Source: Orlajensenia sp037404875 (lineage in GTDB: Bacteria; Actinomycetota; Actinomycetes; Actinomycetales; Microbacteriaceae). Taken from it: a stretch of DNA of 64,000 nt. Made by a program: the position numbers and the translations under genes. Positions 48,802-57,737 of the stretch are shown here, piece by piece (positions within the stretch are counted from its first letter, which is position 1; the number at the start of each line of letters is the position of its first letter). The notes under the pieces were generated by a model. That model saw only the letters and a list, made by a program, of their open reading frames with translations, was not told the origin of the DNA and made no database searches. The DNA lies in assembly GCF_037404875.1 (NCBI RefSeq), contig NZ_JBBELO010000027.1, positions 1 through 64,000 of the forward strand, read 5' to 3'.

Positions 48802-49692
48802 ATGAAGCGCATCCTCGCCGTCCTCGCCGTCGCGGCCGGCCTCATCCTGTCCACCGCCCTGGCCGCGGCACCGGCGAGCGCCGCCCCGGCGACCGGTTCG
48901 ACCGCCGCCGTTCCCGCCTCCGCCCCTGCCGCAGTCACCATCACCGCCGTGCAGTCAAGCCTCGCCATCACCACCGCCCGCGTCACGGTGACCGCCGAGG
49001 GCCGGTCCTTCTCGGCACGTCTGGTGCAGCCGGCCGCCGCCGCTCCCGGGGGATACCCGGTCGTCGCGTTCGGTCACGGCTTCGTGCAGTCGAGCTCGCG
49101 CTACACCTCGACGCTCGAGGGCCTCGCCGCCCGCGGCTACGTGGTCATCGCGCCCGACAGCGAAGCGGGCCTGTTCCCGAATCACTCGCGCTTCGCCGAC
49201 GACCTCTGGCGCGCGATCGCCTGGGTGCGGGCCACACAGCCGAACGCGAGCCAGACCCTCGGTGCCGTCGCGGGCCATTCGATGGGAGGCGGCGCCGCCC
49301 TCATCGCCGCCGACCGGCATCCCGAGCTCCAGGCCGTGGCGACCGAAGCCGCTGCCGAGACGAACCCGTCGGCCACGACGGCCTCGGCCGGCATCGCCGT
49401 TCCCGCGCTGTACGTGGTCGGTTCGGCGGATGGCGTCGTAAGCCCCGCGTCCACGCGCGGCATGTACAACGCCAAGCCGTCTCCCGCCACGCTCGCGACC
49501 ATCACCGGCGGCTACCACTGCGGATTCGTGGACTCCTCGTCGTTCTTCGGCATCGGATGCGACCGGGGCCAGATCAGCCGATCGACACAGTTGCCGATCG
49601 CGGCGGCGCTGCTGGGCAACTGGTTCGACCACGTGCTCAAGGGCGCACCCACGGCATCGGTGCCCGCCGGCGTCGTGGTGGAGAGCACGTAG
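48802..49692 (+). CDS. Secreted alpha/beta hydrolase, PET-hydrolase/cutinase-like
   Basis: A 296-residue exported hydrolase. The Sec signal peptide ends near ASAAPA (about residue 28). The core has FGHGF (oxyanion region), the nucleophile GHSMGG, the acid VVGSADGVV and the His in GYHCGFVDSS. This order is that of the dienelactone-hydrolase-like polyesterases that include PET hydrolases and actinobacterial cutinases. TAGCCT (48790-48795) lies 6 nt before the ATG. The substrate is not known. Confidence 0.85.
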   Translation: MKRILAVLAVAAGLILSTALAAAPASAAPATGSTAAVPASAPAAVTITAVQSSLAITTARVTVTAEGRSFSARLVQPAAAAPGGYPVVAFGHGFVQSSSRYTSTLEGLAARGYVVIAPDSEAGLFPNHSRFADDLWRAIAWVRATQPNASQTLGAVAGHSMGGGAALIAADRHPELQAVATEAAAETNPSATTASAGIAVPALYVVGSADGVVSPASTRGMYNAKPSPATLATITGGYHCGFVDSSSFFGIGCDRGQISRSTQLPIAAALLGNWFDHVLKGAPTASVPAGVVVEST

Positions 49693-49710
49693 CCGTCCGG
49701 AGCATCGCGT

Positions 49711-51363
49711 CTAGGAGGCGCGCGGTTCTCCGCCGCTCGCCGCATCGAGCACGTCGACGTCGGAGCGGTCGCCGAGCAGCTCCCAGCGCAGCAGCGAGAC
49801 GGGCACGTTGCCGTTCTGCCAGAGGTAGTCGTGGAAGGCGCGCAGGTCGAAACTGCCTCCCCTCGCCACCATCGCATCCGCGAGCAGCCGCTGGATCTCG
49901 TGCTTGCCCACGTTGTACGACATGGCGAGCCCGGGCGTTGCAACGTACATCGCGGACTCCTCGGTGGCCGTGGCCGAATCCATCGGCACGCGCTTCACGA
50001 AGAACCGCACGGCGTCGGCGTGACTGAAGACCCCGGTGACGAGGTTGACGTCGACGATCACGCGCAGGGCGCGCAACCGCATGAAGTTGTGCACGATGCG
50101 TTGCGACGGCGGAGCCTCGGCGAACAGGCCGGCGCTGAGCAGAAGCTCCTCGTTGTAGTGTGCGAGCCCCTCATTGGGCACGGAGTCGTAGACGTGGCGG
50201 CGAATCGAACGCGGGTTTCCCCACGAGAGAGCCAGCTGTTGGGCGTGCGCTCCTTCGTGGATGATGCCGAGGCGCGGGTCACGGGCGTTCGCCGCATCGA
50301 AGTACGGCAGCTCGGATGCCGGATCGGGAATATACGAGGTAGCGGCTTCGAACCGGCGGTTCTCGTTGCCGAGGTCGTCGGTCACCCCGAACATCGCGAA
50401 CGGCTCGAGGTAGGCGGGCGTGGGGGCGAACCGATAGTGCCGCAGGCTCGCCGGCTGGGTCAGCAGCCCCCGTGATTCGTAGAACTCGCGCACCTCGTTC
50501 TCGGCGGCGGCCTGCGCCTCGACCTCGGCGTCGACGGATGCCGCAAGCGGCTGATCGCGGGCCGTCACGAGGCTCGCGTGTGCGGCCGCTTCGGCGGCGA
50601 CGGCCCGGCGGTAGTCCTGCTCCGCTGCGCGCACGAGGTCTTCGGGCTCCGCTGCCACCAGTGCCACGTGCCTCAGGTACCAGATGAAGGCGTCTCGTCC
50701 GATGTTGGCATCGGGGCCGAGTGCGGCGGCGTGCTCTTCGAGCCAGTCGCGCAAGCGGATCAGGGCGTCCCGGGCCGGCGGCAGGGCATCGCCCAGCGCC
50801 TGCGCCGTCGGGCCGTCGACGTGCTCCGACACAGCGGTGACGGATGCGGTGATCCGTTCGCCGATGCTCTCCATCTGGCCGACGGCCACGTGTGCGAGCG
50901 AGGCGATGCCGTGCCCGGCGAGGTTCGCGATGACCTCTTCGACGGCATCCGGCATGGCGCGCAGCACCGTAACGAGGTCGTGCTGGCGCTGCGCCCGGAA
51001 CGGCGCCGGTTGCAGCAGCAGGTCGAACCACGGGCCGACGACCTGGCCGTAGAGGAATACGGCATCGCGCTGCCAGTTGCGCAGCACGTCGAGCTCCCAG
51101 TGCACTCGAGCGAGCGCGGACCCGAGCAGGCGGTGATCGACCTGCGTGGGAACGTCGGCGTCGGCAAGGTCGACGGTCGCCCAACGCTCGGCGAACTCCT
51201 GCCGCCGCGATCGGTGCTGCTCGATCGACTCCGGGTCGAATCGGGGCACCCATCCGGCCGGCCGGGCCAGCCTCGGGATGTCGTCGGACGTGTGGAACGC
51301 GGTCGCGGCCCGCCACTCCCAGAACTCGGTGCCGAGCCGGTTGAGGTCGGCCGATGCGCTCAT
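49711..51363 (-). CDS. DUF885 family protein, putative metallopeptidase
   Basis: A 550-residue mostly helical protein of the DUF885 family. It has an HExxH-type zinc motif, HEGAH, in GIIHEGAHAQQLAL, and the downstream NEGLAHYNEELL that usually provides the third ligand. DUF885 proteins resemble M32-like peptidases; few have been assayed. No signal peptide is present. TAGCCT (51370-51375 on the minus strand) is 6 nt before the ATG, so it is probably leaderless. Confidence 0.85.
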   Translation of the reverse strand: MSASADLNRLGTEFWEWRAATAFHTSDDIPRLARPAGWVPRFDPESIEQHRSRRQEFAERWATVDLADADVPTQVDHRLLGSALARVHWELDVLRNWQRDAVFLYGQVVGPWFDLLLQPAPFRAQRQHDLVTVLRAMPDAVEEVIANLAGHGIASLAHVAVGQMESIGERITASVTAVSEHVDGPTAQALGDALPPARDALIRLRDWLEEHAAALGPDANIGRDAFIWYLRHVALVAAEPEDLVRAAEQDYRRAVAAEAAAHASLVTARDQPLAASVDAEVEAQAAAENEVREFYESRGLLTQPASLRHYRFAPTPAYLEPFAMFGVTDDLGNENRRFEAATSYIPDPASELPYFDAANARDPRLGIIHEGAHAQQLALSWGNPRSIRRHVYDSVPNEGLAHYNEELLLSAGLFAEAPPSQRIVHNFMRLRALRVIVDVNLVTGVFSHADAVRFFVKRVPMDSATATEESAMYVATPGLAMSYNVGKHEIQRLLADAMVARGGSFDLRAFHDYLWQNGNVPVSLLRWELLGDRSDVDVLDAASGGEPRAS

Positions 51364-51510
51364 TCCTGCAGGCTATAGCCCCCGCCCGACATCGTGGGCG
51401 CGGGTTCTACCGCACGAGCACGCGAGTCGCAATCCGATTGCAGCTACTCGGCCGACGGCGGACTCTGGCGATGGGCGGCATCCGCCGTTCACGCGACCTT
51501 GGAGGCAGCG

Positions 51511-52470
51511 ATGTATTTTCACGTTCAGCGATGGATCAACGAGATCGCACAGGACGAGCCGGATCCCGGTGCAGCGAATGCGCTTCAGGAGGGCCTGGGC
51601 GGCCAGTTCGGTGAGATGCGCACCATGATGCAGTACCTGTTCCAGAGCATGAACTTCCGCGGAGCGGCGGCGAAGCCGTACCGCGACCTCATCCAGGGCA
51701 TCGGAACAGAGGAGATCAGCCACGTCGAGCTGATCGGAACCACCATCTCCCGTTTGCTCGACGGCGCTCCCGGCTACAGCGGAAAGCCCACCGATCCGCT
51801 CGACAAGCCGGGCTCGGGCGGCGACATCCCGCTCAATGTCGCGCTGTCAGAGGGCAACATCCACCACTACCTCGTCGCCTCGCAGGGCGCCCTGCCGGTC
51901 GACGCGGCCGGCAACCCGTGGATGGGGACGTACGTGTACAACTCCGGCAACCTCGTGCTTGATCTCATCTACAACCTCATGCTCGAGTCCACCGGACGCC
52001 TGCAGAAGTGCCGCATCTACGAGATGACCTCGAACAAGACGGCTCGTTCCACCATCTCGTACCTCATCGTTCGCGACCAGGCCCACGAGAACGCCTACGC
52101 CAAGGCGCTCGAGACCTTGGGCGTGGACTGGGGCAAGCTGCTGCCGATTCCCAAGACGAACGCCGAGCGGTTCCCCGAGGTGAAGGAGTTGGTCGATCAG
52201 GGCCTGCAGTCCAAGCAGTACACGTTCGACCTCACGGGAGCATCCGAGGCCGGAAAGATCTTCCAAGGGCTCTCGCCGTCGAACGACGGGACCGAACTGA
52301 TCTCGATGGAGCAGGCGCCGGCGGGGGTCAACTCCACCATCGCCCCCGAACGCTTCGAGGAGTTCGCGCCCGGCCTGGATCCCGAGCTGCTCGCGCTCAT
52401 CCAGGCGACGGCCGAGATGGAGATGGCGGAGGTGGAGAACCTCTTCGGGCCGGTGCCGCCGACCTCCTGA
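51511..52470 (+). CDS. Manganese catalase
   Basis: A 319-residue non-heme catalase that splits hydrogen peroxide with a di-manganese centre. Expected ligands are visible: E35 in GQFGEMRTMM, E68 and H71 in GTEEISHVE, and E/H in LESTGRLQKCRIYEM and VRDQAHENAY. The length and the C-terminal tail fit the family. GGAGG lies 6 nt before the ATG; the open frame upstream is not conserved. A hairpin follows. It adds to the peroxide defence of the window. Confidence 0.95.
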   Translation: MYFHVQRWINEIAQDEPDPGAANALQEGLGGQFGEMRTMMQYLFQSMNFRGAAAKPYRDLIQGIGTEEISHVELIGTTISRLLDGAPGYSGKPTDPLDKPGSGGDIPLNVALSEGNIHHYLVASQGALPVDAAGNPWMGTYVYNSGNLVLDLIYNLMLESTGRLQKCRIYEMTSNKTARSTISYLIVRDQAHENAYAKALETLGVDWGKLLPIPKTNAERFPEVKELVDQGLQSKQYTFDLTGASEAGKIFQGLSPSNDGTELISMEQAPAGVNSTIAPERFEEFAPGLDPELLALIQATAEMEMAEVENLFGPVPPTS

Positions 52471-52479
52471 CACTGGGCT

Positions 52480-52528
52480 CCTTCGACGGGCTCGGGGATC
52501 CGGTCCGCTCCTCGAGTCCGTCGAAGGT
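52480..52528 (+). terminator. Hairpin after manganese catalase, CTTCGACGGGCTC repeat type
   Basis: CCTTCGACGG (52480-52489) pairs with CCGTCGAAGG (52519-52528) in a 10-bp outer stem, with additional CTCG/CGAG pairing inside. The arms are diverged members of the CTTCGACAAGCTCAGG repeat family. Confidence 0.6.
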
Positions 52529-52596
52529 TCATCGCGCCACGCGGGTGCACGGATGTACGGATGCACGCACGATGGCGACGCGGCAGTATGGGACGC

Positions 52597-53466
52597 ATGA
52601 GTTCAGAGTCGAACCACGCGCAGCCCGCATCCGTCGACGACAACCGGGACGGGTACTTCTGGATCTGCGCGACCTGCGCCGTCGAGCACGCCAACCGCGA
52701 CGACGTCTGCGCGATCTGCGACGATGAGCGGCAGTGGGTGCCCCGCGACGGACAGCACTGGACGACCCTCGGCGAGCTCGAGGCATCAGGGCGCGAGGTG
52801 CGCATCCGCGAGTTCGAGCCCGACCTCTTCGGCATCACGACCGACCCGGGAGTCGGCATCGGGCAAACGTGCAAGCTCGTGCGCACGGATGCCGGTGCCG
52901 TGCTGTGGGATCCGATCGGCTACCTCGACGATGACGCCGTCGCCCGCGTTCGGGCACTCGGCGAGGTGGTGGCGATCGCGGCGAGCCATCCGCACATGTA
53001 TGGAGTGCAGGTGGAGTGGAGCCGCAGGCTCGCAGGCGTGCCCGTGTTCGTCGCCGAGGCGGATGCCGACTGGGTCGCGCGCCCGGATGCCGCCATCCGC
53101 ACGTGGTCGGGCGAACAGGAGCTGCTGCCCGGCGTGAGGCTCGTGCAGACGGGCGGGCATTTCCCCGGCAGCAGCGTGCTGCACTGGGCACAGGGGGCAT
53201 CGGGCCGGGGCGTGCTGCTCAGCAGCGACTCGCTGTTCGCGAATCCGGATCGCACGTCGGTGAGCTTCATGCGCAGCTTTCCGAACCACCTGCCGTTGTC
53301 GGGCGCCGTCGCCCAGCGCGTCGCCGATCGGGTGGCACCGCTCGAGTTCGACCGTCTCTATGGCAACTTCGACCTCGTCGTCGATGCGGACGCGCGCGAC
53401 ATCGTGCGCCGCTCGGCCGCGCGGCACGCCGCCTGGGCGCGGGGCGACTTCGACCACCTGACCTGA
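52597..53466 (+). CDS. MBL-fold protein with N-terminal four-Cys zinc ribbon
   Basis: A 289-residue protein. Residues 20-45 form a zinc ribbon, C24-x2-C27-x10-C38-x2-C41 (WICATC and VCAICDD). The rest is metallo-beta-lactamase-like, but its metal motifs are altered: ASHPHMYG in place of HxHxDH, then GGHFPGSSVLHW and LLSSDSLF. It may therefore bind metal differently or have lost hydrolase activity. A CAGTAT -10 box (52584-52589) lies 7 nt before the ATG at 52597. Confidence 0.8.
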   Translation: MSSESNHAQPASVDDNRDGYFWICATCAVEHANRDDVCAICDDERQWVPRDGQHWTTLGELEASGREVRIREFEPDLFGITTDPGVGIGQTCKLVRTDAGAVLWDPIGYLDDDAVARVRALGEVVAIAASHPHMYGVQVEWSRRLAGVPVFVAEADADWVARPDAAIRTWSGEQELLPGVRLVQTGGHFPGSSVLHWAQGASGRGVLLSSDSLFANPDRTSVSFMRSFPNHLPLSGAVAQRVADRVAPLEFDRLYGNFDLVVDADARDIVRRSAARHAAWARGDFDHLT

Positions 53467-53482
53467 CGCGACTCACGCCCGC

Positions 53483-53623
53483 ACCGAAAAGCGAGGAGAT
53501 CCCGAAAAGCGAGGCGATTCCGGGCGCCACGCGGTCGCCCCAGCCGCGAAACGCGGCGTGTCGGCGAAGATCGCCTCGCTTTTCGGAATCTCCTCGCTTT
53601 TCGGAATCGCCTCGCTTTTCGGA
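53483..53623. repeat. 18-bp repeats: two forward and three inverted copies
   Basis: Unit (A/T/C)CCGAAAAGCGAGG(A/C)GAT. Forward copies at 53483-53500 and 53501-53518; inverted copies at 53570-53587, 53588-53605 and 53606-53623, each exactly 18 bp and head to tail. The two groups are 51 bp apart and can fold into a long hairpin of 36 bp or more. Confidence 0.9.
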
Positions 53624-53651
53624 GAGGGGCACGCGGAATACGGTGGGAGGC

Positions 53652-54203
53652 ATGGTGCGCTCGTACGTCGCCCTGCTGCGCGGCATCAACGTCGGCGGCA
53701 AGAACCTCATCAGCATGGCGGCCCTCGCCGACAGCTTCCGTGACGCCGGCTACGACGACGTGCGCACCTACATCCAGAGCGGCAACGTGCTATTCACCTC
53801 GAAGAAGACGAGCAGCCGCACGCTCGAAGACGCCCTCGAACGGATGCTGCGCGAGCGTTTCGAGATCCCGATCCTCGTCGTCGTGCGATCACGCGACGAA
53901 CTCGCCGAGATCATCGACGCTGCCCCTCCGAACCACGGTTCCGACGACCTGCGCAGCGACGTCTACTTTCTGAAGCATCCGCTCACCGGCGCGCAGGCCC
54001 TCGCCGAGGTGCCGGAGCTGCGCGAGGGTGTCGACACCATTTCGGCCGGGCCCGGGGTGCTCTACTTCTCGCGCGTCGCGGCGAAAGCCACCACGACCCG
54101 CATCCAGCGGTTCTTCGCCAAGCCGGTGTTCCAGCAGATCACCGTGCGCAACTGGCGCACCACCACGCGGCTGCTCGAGCTGCTCGACGAGGCATCCGCC
54201 TGA
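53652..54203 (+). CDS. DUF1697 domain-containing protein
   Basis: A 183-residue protein of the DUF1697 family: YVALLRGINVGGKNLISMA at the N-terminus, TYIQSGNVLFTS, and near the end VRNWRTTTRLLEL. The family is widespread and of unknown function. TACGGT (53639-53644) lies 7 nt before the ATG, fitting a leaderless start. The frame upstream passes through the 18-bp repeats and is not coding. Confidence 0.88.
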   Translation: MVRSYVALLRGINVGGKNLISMAALADSFRDAGYDDVRTYIQSGNVLFTSKKTSSRTLEDALERMLRERFEIPILVVVRSRDELAEIIDAAPPNHGSDDLRSDVYFLKHPLTGAQALAEVPELREGVDTISAGPGVLYFSRVAAKATTTRIQRFFAKPVFQQITVRNWRTTTRLLELLDEASA

Positions 54204-54368
54204 CCGGTGACATCGCCCGCCGGGCCCGGATGAAGCCCTGCGCACTCACTGACCCAACGCATCCGTTCGCGCATGAGGATTTCTCATAGAAACCTCACTG
54301 GAAACCTTGACCGCCCCTCGTTCGGGGGTCAAGGATGAGGGCATTCGGTTGAGCCAAGGGAGTCTCCC

Positions 54369-57300
54369 GTGTTCCGCAAACTCGCGATCGCCGCTGCCGC
54401 AGCACTCGTCCTCACCGCCGTCAGCGCCTCGCCCAGCATGGCGAGCGCCCCTCCTGATGACGAGGGCGGTGGCCTGCGGGTCTACACGGGAACCGTCGAC
54501 GCCAGCGGGTTGGCCGCCATCGTCGACCTCGGCGTCGACCGGCAGGAGCTCGTCTCGAGTCCCGTCGCGGATGCTGCGGGGCAGTTCTCGGTGCAGGTCA
54601 TCCTGAGCGGCGATCAGGCCGCCGCGCTCGCGAAGGAGGGCGCGCCGCTGCAGGCGCAGCCTCTCCCCGAAGAGAAGGCGCGAACCTTCCAGGCGACGAC
54701 CGGCGTGTACCGGCCCTACAGCGGAGAGGGCGGATTGCAGCAGGAGCTGGCGTCGCAGGCAGCGGCGCATCCGAACATCGCCCAGCTGCGCACCATCGGG
54801 CACACCGTGCAGGGCCAGAACCTCGACGCCGTGCGCGTGACCCGCAACCCCGGCGGCATCACGGACGGCAAGCGTCCGACCACCGTGTTCATGGCGGCCC
54901 AGCACGCGCGCGAGTGGATCACGCCCGAGATGGTGCGCCGCCTGCTCGACGAGGTGCTCAGTTCCTACGGCACCGACCCACGCATCACAAAGCTCGTGAA
55001 CACCACCGAGATGTGGTTCATCCCCGTCGCCAACCCGGATGGCTACGACTACACCTTCCAAGACGGCCAGCGGCTGTGGCGCAAGAACCTGCGCGACAAC
55101 AACGAGAACGGCCAGGTCGACTCGGGCGACGGCGTGGACCTCAACCGCAACTACCCCACGCGATGGGGCTACGACAACGAGGGCTCATCACCCAACCCGG
55201 CGAGTGACACCTATCGCGGACCCGAGCCGGCATCCGAACCCGAGACGAAGGCGATCAACGACCTCTTCGCCAAGCTGACGCCGCAGTTCTTCATCAACTA
55301 CCACTCGGCGGCCGAGCTGCTGCTGCACGGCATCGGCTGGCAGGTGGCCACGCCATCCCCTGACGACGTGATCTACGAGGCGATGGTGGGCGATGATGCC
55401 GACCCCGCCATTCCGGGTTATGACCCCGACATCTCGGCCGAGCTGTACACGACCAACGGCGACACCGATTCGCACATGGAGGAGGCGTACGGCACCCTCG
55501 GCTTCACGCCCGAGATGTCGACGTGCGAGACGGCGGCCGCACTCGATCCCAACGACGAGTGGGACGCCGACGAGGACTGCAACGCCCTCGGCTTCGACTT
55601 CCCCGACGACGAGACGCTGATCCAAGGCGAGTTCGAGAAGAACGTCCCGTTCGCCCTGGCGGTGGCGCAGTCTTCGCTCGACCCCGATGACCCCGTGTCG
55701 GTCGTCGACCGTCAGGCGGCCGACTTCCAGATCGACCCGTTCACGGTCTCGTACGGTTCACCCCAACCCGTCGCTGTCACGGCCAAGCGCGACCTGCTGC
55801 TCAAGGTGATGAACTACCGCATCAACGGAGGCGGCGTGCGCTATGCGCTCGTCAACGAGTGGAAGGGCGGCGAGCGCTACGGCGACGAGAACGACGTGTA
55901 CTACGCGGAGTACCGCGGCACGGTGCGCGGCGCCAAACCGGGCGACCAGGTCGAGGTGTGGTTCTCTGCCTTCCCGAGCTTGAAAGACATGTTGCGCGAG
56001 CACAGCATCCGTCGGGTGCAGAGCGAGCACTTCACCTACACGCTCGCGCAGGACACCGGTCACAAGGTGCTCGTGATCGCGAACGAGGACTACACCGGCG
56101 TGAACCCGACCTACCCGGCCGGCACGGATGCGCCCAAGTACCTCGATGCGCACGTCGCCGCGCTCGAGGCCAACGGCGTCACGCCGGATGTCTGGGACGT
56201 GGATGCCCAGGGAGTTCCGCATGACCTCGGAGTGCTGAGCCACTACGACGCCGTGTTCTGGTACCTCGGCGACAACCGGCTGACGCAGGATCCGGAAGAC
56301 GAGCTGACGCAGTACGGCAGTCAGGAACTGCCCGACCTGTCGGTGGCCGAACGCACCCAGTACCTCACCATGGCGGTGCGTGACTACCTGAACGAGGGCG
56401 GAAAGCTGGCCTACACCGGCGAGACCGCGGGGTACTACGGCCTGCTCGCCGGCACGGTCGGCGGCATCTACTACGGCCTCGACGGCGCTCCGGATCAGGA
56501 GTGCGCGGTGACGGTCGATCCGTTCTCGGACTGCCTCATCGTGGCCGACGACTTCACCCAGTACTACTTGGGCGCCTACAGCCGCACCTCGCTCGTCGCG
56601 AGCGGCGTGGTGGGCACCGCATCCGATGTGCAGGGCATGCAGGCGACGTTCGGCGGCCCCGCGACGCTCGACAACCCGATCGACGAGGTGGGCGCGTTCG
56701 TTCCGACGAGTTCGCGGTTGCCGGCGGATGAGTTCCCGCAGTTCACGAGCGGACCGGTCGCCGACTACGTCGACCCGTCCGGCCCGTTCATCGCGATCGA
56801 GGGCTCTTACGCCGCAGCCGCACCGCACATCGACGACGGCTACCAACGGCTCGTGCGCACGTACGACCTCAGTGATGTGACGGCTGCCGAGGCGCCCAGC
56901 TTCCAGGCCCAGTTCTCGTGGGACACCGAAGAGGGCTACGACCACGTGATCGTCGAAGCGCACACCGTTGGGCAGAACGACTGGACGACCCTCGTGGATG
57001 CCGACACCGGTGCAGAGGGCGACGTCGCGACGACGAGCGATGTGCCGACCGAGTGCGAGGCGGGCTTCCTGCTCGAGGAGCATCCGTGGCTCGAGCACTA
57101 CCTGACCCCTGGCGACCCGTGCACCGCGACCGGCACGACCGGCGCGTGGAACTCGCTCACCGCATCCTCGGGCGGATGGGTGCCGGTCTCGTACGACCTC
57201 AGCGCCTTCGCGGGCCAGCAGGTCGAGCTCGCGGTCAGCTACGTGACCGACCCGGGTACGGGCGGCACAGGTCTCATCGTCGACGACACCGCGCTCGTGA

Positions 57301-57545
57301 CGACGGCGGGCACGACGGATGCCGAGGGCTTCGAGAGCGGACTCGGCGCCTGGAGCATTCCCGGGGCGCCCGCGGGAAGCCCGGGCAACGCATCCGACTT
57401 CGAGCGCACGGTCGGCCTCGGCGGCATCACCGCCGGTGTCGCGACGCCCGACACACTGCTGCTGGGCTTCGGCCTCGAGCAGCTGTCGACGGATGCGGAC
57501 CGCGACGACGCCGTCAGCCGGATGCTGGACTACCTCCTGGACTGA
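54369..57545 (+). CDS. Secreted M14 zinc carboxypeptidase with large C-terminal extension
   Basis: A 1058-residue exported protein with a signal peptide ending near SPSMASA. The M14 domain (about 110-440) shows the zinc motif HAREW (His, Glu), substrate residues in VDLNRNYPTRWGY, third ligand in FINYHSAAELL, and the catalytic Glu in GFTPEMS. The following 600 residues include an amidotransferase-like segment (YDAVFWYLGDNRLT, LAYTGETAGYYG) and beta-sandwich domains resembling immune inhibitor A tails. It likely degrades extracellular proteins. GTG start with AAGGGAG upstream. Confidence 0.9.
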   Translation: MFRKLAIAAAAALVLTAVSASPSMASAPPDDEGGGLRVYTGTVDASGLAAIVDLGVDRQELVSSPVADAAGQFSVQVILSGDQAAALAKEGAPLQAQPLPEEKARTFQATTGVYRPYSGEGGLQQELASQAAAHPNIAQLRTIGHTVQGQNLDAVRVTRNPGGITDGKRPTTVFMAAQHAREWITPEMVRRLLDEVLSSYGTDPRITKLVNTTEMWFIPVANPDGYDYTFQDGQRLWRKNLRDNNENGQVDSGDGVDLNRNYPTRWGYDNEGSSPNPASDTYRGPEPASEPETKAINDLFAKLTPQFFINYHSAAELLLHGIGWQVATPSPDDVIYEAMVGDDADPAIPGYDPDISAELYTTNGDTDSHMEEAYGTLGFTPEMSTCETAAALDPNDEWDADEDCNALGFDFPDDETLIQGEFEKNVPFALAVAQSSLDPDDPVSVVDRQAADFQIDPFTVSYGSPQPVAVTAKRDLLLKVMNYRINGGGVRYALVNEWKGGERYGDENDVYYAEYRGTVRGAKPGDQVEVWFSAFPSLKDMLREHSIRRVQSEHFTYTLAQDTGHKVLVIANEDYTGVNPTYPAGTDAPKYLDAHVAALEANGVTPDVWDVDAQGVPHDLGVLSHYDAVFWYLGDNRLTQDPEDELTQYGSQELPDLSVAERTQYLTMAVRDYLNEGGKLAYTGETAGYYGLLAGTVGGIYYGLDGAPDQECAVTVDPFSDCLIVADDFTQYYLGAYSRTSLVASGVVGTASDVQGMQATFGGPATLDNPIDEVGAFVPTSSRLPADEFPQFTSGPVADYVDPSGPFIAIEGSYAAAAPHIDDGYQRLVRTYDLSDVTAAEAPSFQAQFSWDTEEGYDHVIVEAHTVGQNDWTTLVDADTGAEGDVATTSDVPTECEAGFLLEEHPWLEHYLTPGDPCTATGTTGAWNSLTASSGGWVPVSYDLSAFAGQQVELAVSYVTDPGTGGTGLIVDDTALVTTAGTTDAEGFESGLGAWSIPGAPAGSPGNASDFERTVGLGGITAGVATPDTLLLGFGLEQLSTDADRDDAVSRMLDYLLD

Positions 57546-57561
57546 AAGAGGAAGGGCCGCC

Positions 57562-57583
57562 GGGTTCGCTGAGCCTGTCGAAG
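57562..57583. repeat. Single copy of the TGAGCCTGTCGAAG repeat
   Basis: GGTTCGCTGAGCCTGTCGAAG lies shortly after the carboxypeptidase stop, the same unit as at 39236. A second short hairpin, CCCCTTTCGGGG, occurs near 57648. The rest of the gap to the permease gene shows nothing recognisable. Confidence 0.55.
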
Positions 57584-57737
57584 CGCGGGCACGTGCGAGT
57601 CGCGCGGCGCAGCAGATGTAACCACTTTGTGAAATGGTCGCGCAACCCCTTTCGGGGGGTAGGCGAGCAGTGCCAGCGTTGACGCACCGATCAACGGACT
57701 CCGTCCGCGCGACGGCCCTCAACGAGAGGTGAATTCC

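Noticed and set aside
53483..53623. Possible CRISPR array
   Set aside because: The 18-bp units are directly adjacent without spacers, and they occur in opposite orientations; no cas genes are near.
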